The notes beneath the pieces were generated by a model, which had not been told where the DNA came from, did no database searches, and saw nothing but the letters and a program-made list of their open reading frames with translations. The position numbers were made by a program, and so were the translations under genes. From Neolentinus lepideus HHB14362 ss-1 (lineage: Eukaryota; Basidiomycota; Agaricomycetes; Gloeophyllales; Gloeophyllaceae), in assembly GCA_001632425.1 (NCBI GenBank), contig KV425611.1:185247-205326 (forward strand): a DNA stretch of 20,080 bases, read 5' to 3'. Shown here piece after piece: positions 17,479 through 20,080 of the stretch (the first letter of the stretch is position 1; every line of letters starts with the position of its first letter).

Positions 17479-19495
17479 CTAATCATCTTCGTCCCAATTG
17501 CCCGCCTGCTGTGGTATTTTCGGTCCACCCGCCGGCTTGCTCATGATGATACTGTCGACACTAAGGACCGCCACTGCAGCTTCCGTCGCCAGCTTGACAG
17601 CCCACGACTTCGCCGCCAGCGAGTCCAGAATCTCGTGGTCAACAGCAGACAGCGTCTTCCCATCCGTCTCCGCCTATAAAATCCCCTTGAATGGTCATCA
17701 CACATGAATTCATGACGACCACCCACCTCGATATCCACACCCCATGCCTCGCCACCCTTCTCCTCATGCTTCGCCCATAACCGGCTTAGCACCTCGTTCC
17801 CTTCCGCCGCTCCAAAAGCATTCTCCGCCAGCGTCCTTGGTACCACCTCCAGCGCGCTCGAATACCGCCTCACAGCATGCTGAGACAGGCCCTTCAACCC
17901 ACTGCCATACACCTCGATACGTTTTGCGAGCTCGAGTTCTGTTGCACCCGCGCCGGGGACGAGCTTCTGATCCTTCATTAGCGACTTAATCACGTTCACG
18001 CCGTCATCAATCGCGCGTTCAAGATCGTCAAGATGATTCTGCGTCGCACCGCGCAGAACGATCGTCGCCGTCCGTGTCTTCTCCTCACCACCCTCCTCCT
18101 GCCTGAGCACAGTGACGCGATCCCCGCCTACCTCTACGCACTCGAAAACGTCGACGAACCCAGCCTCTTCGGGAGTGGGGGCGCCGATTCGTGCTAGTGG
18201 GGTCGCGTTGACGACTCGGCAAAGACGGCGCAAGTCAAATTTGGAGAGGACCTTGAGCACGGCAATGTTGAAGCGGTTGAGGTAGTGCAAGGCAAGCTCG
18301 CCAACGCTTGAGCCGGCAATGATGACTCTCACGCCGGAGTCTGCGATCTCTTTGAGAATCTAGATAACGTTAGACGATATGGAGTGTCGTTAAATGTGCG
18401 GACTTACGGTCTCTAGCTGCTGTTCCTCGCCGCGGGTGAAGTTCAGCATCTCCTCCTTGTTGTGGATAAGCACAGTCCCTTTCGTCTCCGTTTGTGCGAT
18501 GTCGATTCCACATGTGTACACTGCGACTTTCGCTTTTTGGACTTTCTTGATACTGCCTGTCCACAAATTGACGTTAAAAGATGACCTCGGTGACGCAACG
18601 TGCGTCACTCACCCTCAGGTTCCCGACCGAAGACCATGCCTTGCACGACTCTGCTGTTGGGGAGACTGCCACCCATAATTTTCACGACGCGAACGTTGTC
18701 CACATTGAAGTTCTTGGGATTTGGAGGCATCACAACCATGGCTGCTTCTGCCACTAGGGATGACAGCGTGTCTTCGTATCCATACTGCTTCGATGCGATG
18801 GCGGGTTTGAGAGCAGAGGCGATGGCGGATTGTGTGAAAGGAATGGGGAGACTACTACATGATAGACCTATATGGCTATTAGATTATATAGACGATGAAG
18901 ATATGATCAGATTTACTTTCGAGTTCTGCTAGAGTCTTCGTGCATGCTAACTCATAACCACGGATGATCTCGCTTGGATGTAAGCCCATCACCAGTAGAT
19001 GTTCCGACTTCTTCAGCAGCTCTCCTGCAAACATGATCACCATATTCGTCGCATCACCCATCTACTCCATTTAAGATACAGAAATCAAGTAATAATTGCG
19101 CAATGACGCACCTCAGCTTCTTGCGCTTGCGACGCCATAACCACCAATTTTGCAGCAGGGTGCACTACCTCCATCTCCCGCAGGATAGTAGCCGCATCAG
19201 ATGTAACGAAAAGCTTGCCCAAGTGGTTAATCAACAGCTTGTTCCTGCCTAACTCACCACGTGAACATACAATATGCGCCATAGTCAAGATAGCTTACCA
19301 TTGGGACCAAAACTGGTCCGAATTAAATCGGACAACTCTGACACTGCTTGAATGTTCCGAAGGACAGCATCCTCGATCCCTTGTAGGTGCTGAACGTACG
19401 CATTAGTATCACTGGGCGTATATGACAGTTAAACTAACCTTGTATCCATCCTTGAAGAGTTGTATTTGGTTTGCTTTGGGGACCTTTAGCGACAT
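17479..19495 (-). CDS. CCT8: T-complex protein 1 subunit theta (CCT8), 553 aa, eight exons
   Basis: Exons in transcript order are 19495-19439, 19389-19299, 19248-19112, 19061-18917, 18867-18613, 18556-18408, 18359-17727 and 17673-17479; introns are 48-56 nt and all junctions keep frame. CCT8 is one of eight subunits of the cytosolic group II chaperonin that folds actin, tubulin and WD40 proteins using ATP. The start KVPKANQIQLFKDGYKHLQG (4-23) is distinctive for theta. ATP-site motifs are SFGPNG (45-50), GDATN (97-101, with the catalytic Asp98) and GAGATE (414-419). The apical domain holds MPPNPKNFNVDNVRVVKIMGG, and GVDIE lies near the last intron. The protein ends GNWDEDD, a typical acidic tail. 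Length is normal. A CCAAT box lies upstream at 19668-19672. Confidence 0.97.
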
Positions 19496-20080
19496 GGCTG
19501 TATGTAGACAAGCAGATGTATTTTGGAAAAGCCGGTTATGGACTTCGACCTGATCAAAAGAGGCGCGTCAGTCAGACTAGGAAATAGTAGTACTACAAAC
19601 AATATTCCCACACATACGTACTATGGGGATGGGCAAGTCTGGGTTACGGCGCGTATGCTTATGTAAGCCAATTGTGGCGTTAAAGTGACCAACGCCACAA
19701 CCACCTTGCTTCGAGTGAAACCTCGGTTTATACACTGAAAACAATATAGGTTGAATGTATTATAAGTAAATACAGGTCTAATATTGCACTAGATCTCAAA
19801 TTAGGGCCGCTTTTCATAGATGCAGTAGGGAGTATATCCTCCTTATCATGCCAAACCTCCCAGGCATGTTGGGTGGGCTGTCTCTGTAACCCTGAGCATT
19901 GACTCTCAATTCTAGGTTTCCTATTTCTTTTACTGCACATTCTAATACATGCTGTGCATCGAAGGAGTTCTCGGAAATGTATCGATATTGTGAGGAATTG
20001 AATGAAGTGACATTAATAATAATAGGTATACCTGGTGCAAAAAATCAGGAAAAGCTTGAGATAATGGGTGATGTAATCTA
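19496..20080. other. Upstream region of CCT8, no gene seen
   Basis: On the minus strand this is the CCT8 promoter and leader. It holds a CCAAT sequence (19668-19672) and a perfect 10-bp inverted repeat (19672-19681 with 19691-19700). Positions 19740-20080 are AT-rich with no supported frame, RNA gene or repeat. Confidence 0.5.
19672..19700. repeat. 10-bp inverted repeat in the CCT8 upstream region
   Basis: TTGTGGCGTT at 19672-19681 and AACGCCACAA at 19691-19700 are perfect inverted copies around a 9-base spacer, about 180 bp upstream of the CCT8 ATG and overlapping a CCAAT box. It could be a dimeric factor site or a small hairpin; no function is shown. Confidence 0.6.

Overview
The window looks like nuclear DNA of a basidiomycete fungus, probably an Agaricomycete. 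The protein-coding genes are split by many short GT-AG introns (47 to 78 nt, often with a CTRAY-like branch site), neighbouring genes lie close together on both strands, and the mobile element at the left edge is of the tyrosine-recombinase retrotransposon type common in such genomes. Intron boundaries were assigned by eye from reading-frame continuity, splice consensus and remembered family features; no search was run.

Layout, left to right. Positions 1 to about 3130 hold the 3' part of a DIRS/Ngaro-like retrotransposon: the end of a reverse transcriptase with RNase H, then a tyrosine recombinase in the same frame behind two stop codons, then a tail packed with short hairpins. A plus-strand gene (3961-5329, four exons, one of only 19 nt) encodes a 398-residue protein of unknown function with two C-terminal membrane segments. 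A minus-strand gene (6175-8102, eight exons) encodes TIM50, the presequence receptor of the TIM23 complex. Between 8506 and 9720 is a weak, probably decayed coding stretch on the minus strand. A tRNA-Thr(AGT) gene (9737-9809) is followed by a 97-bp foldback element (9905-10001) with a 9-bp target-site duplication.

The right half is gene-dense: inositol-3-phosphate synthase INO1 (11245-13015, +), a peroxisomal-type FAD-dependent amine/amino-acid oxidoreductase (13703-15355, +), a 437-residue unknown protein carrying SUMO/synergy-control-like KxE motifs (15391-17129, -), and the theta subunit of the cytosolic chaperonin CCT (17479-19495, -). The oxidoreductase and the unknown gene converge with only 35 bp between their stop codons.

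The genes do not form a pathway. They are housekeeping functions (mitochondrial import, inositol synthesis, protein folding) mixed with two lineage-type unknown proteins and mobile-element debris. The items most worth a second look are the foldback element beside the tRNA, the hairpin-dense retroelement tail, the KxE-motif protein and the 8.5-9.7 kb decayed reading frame.
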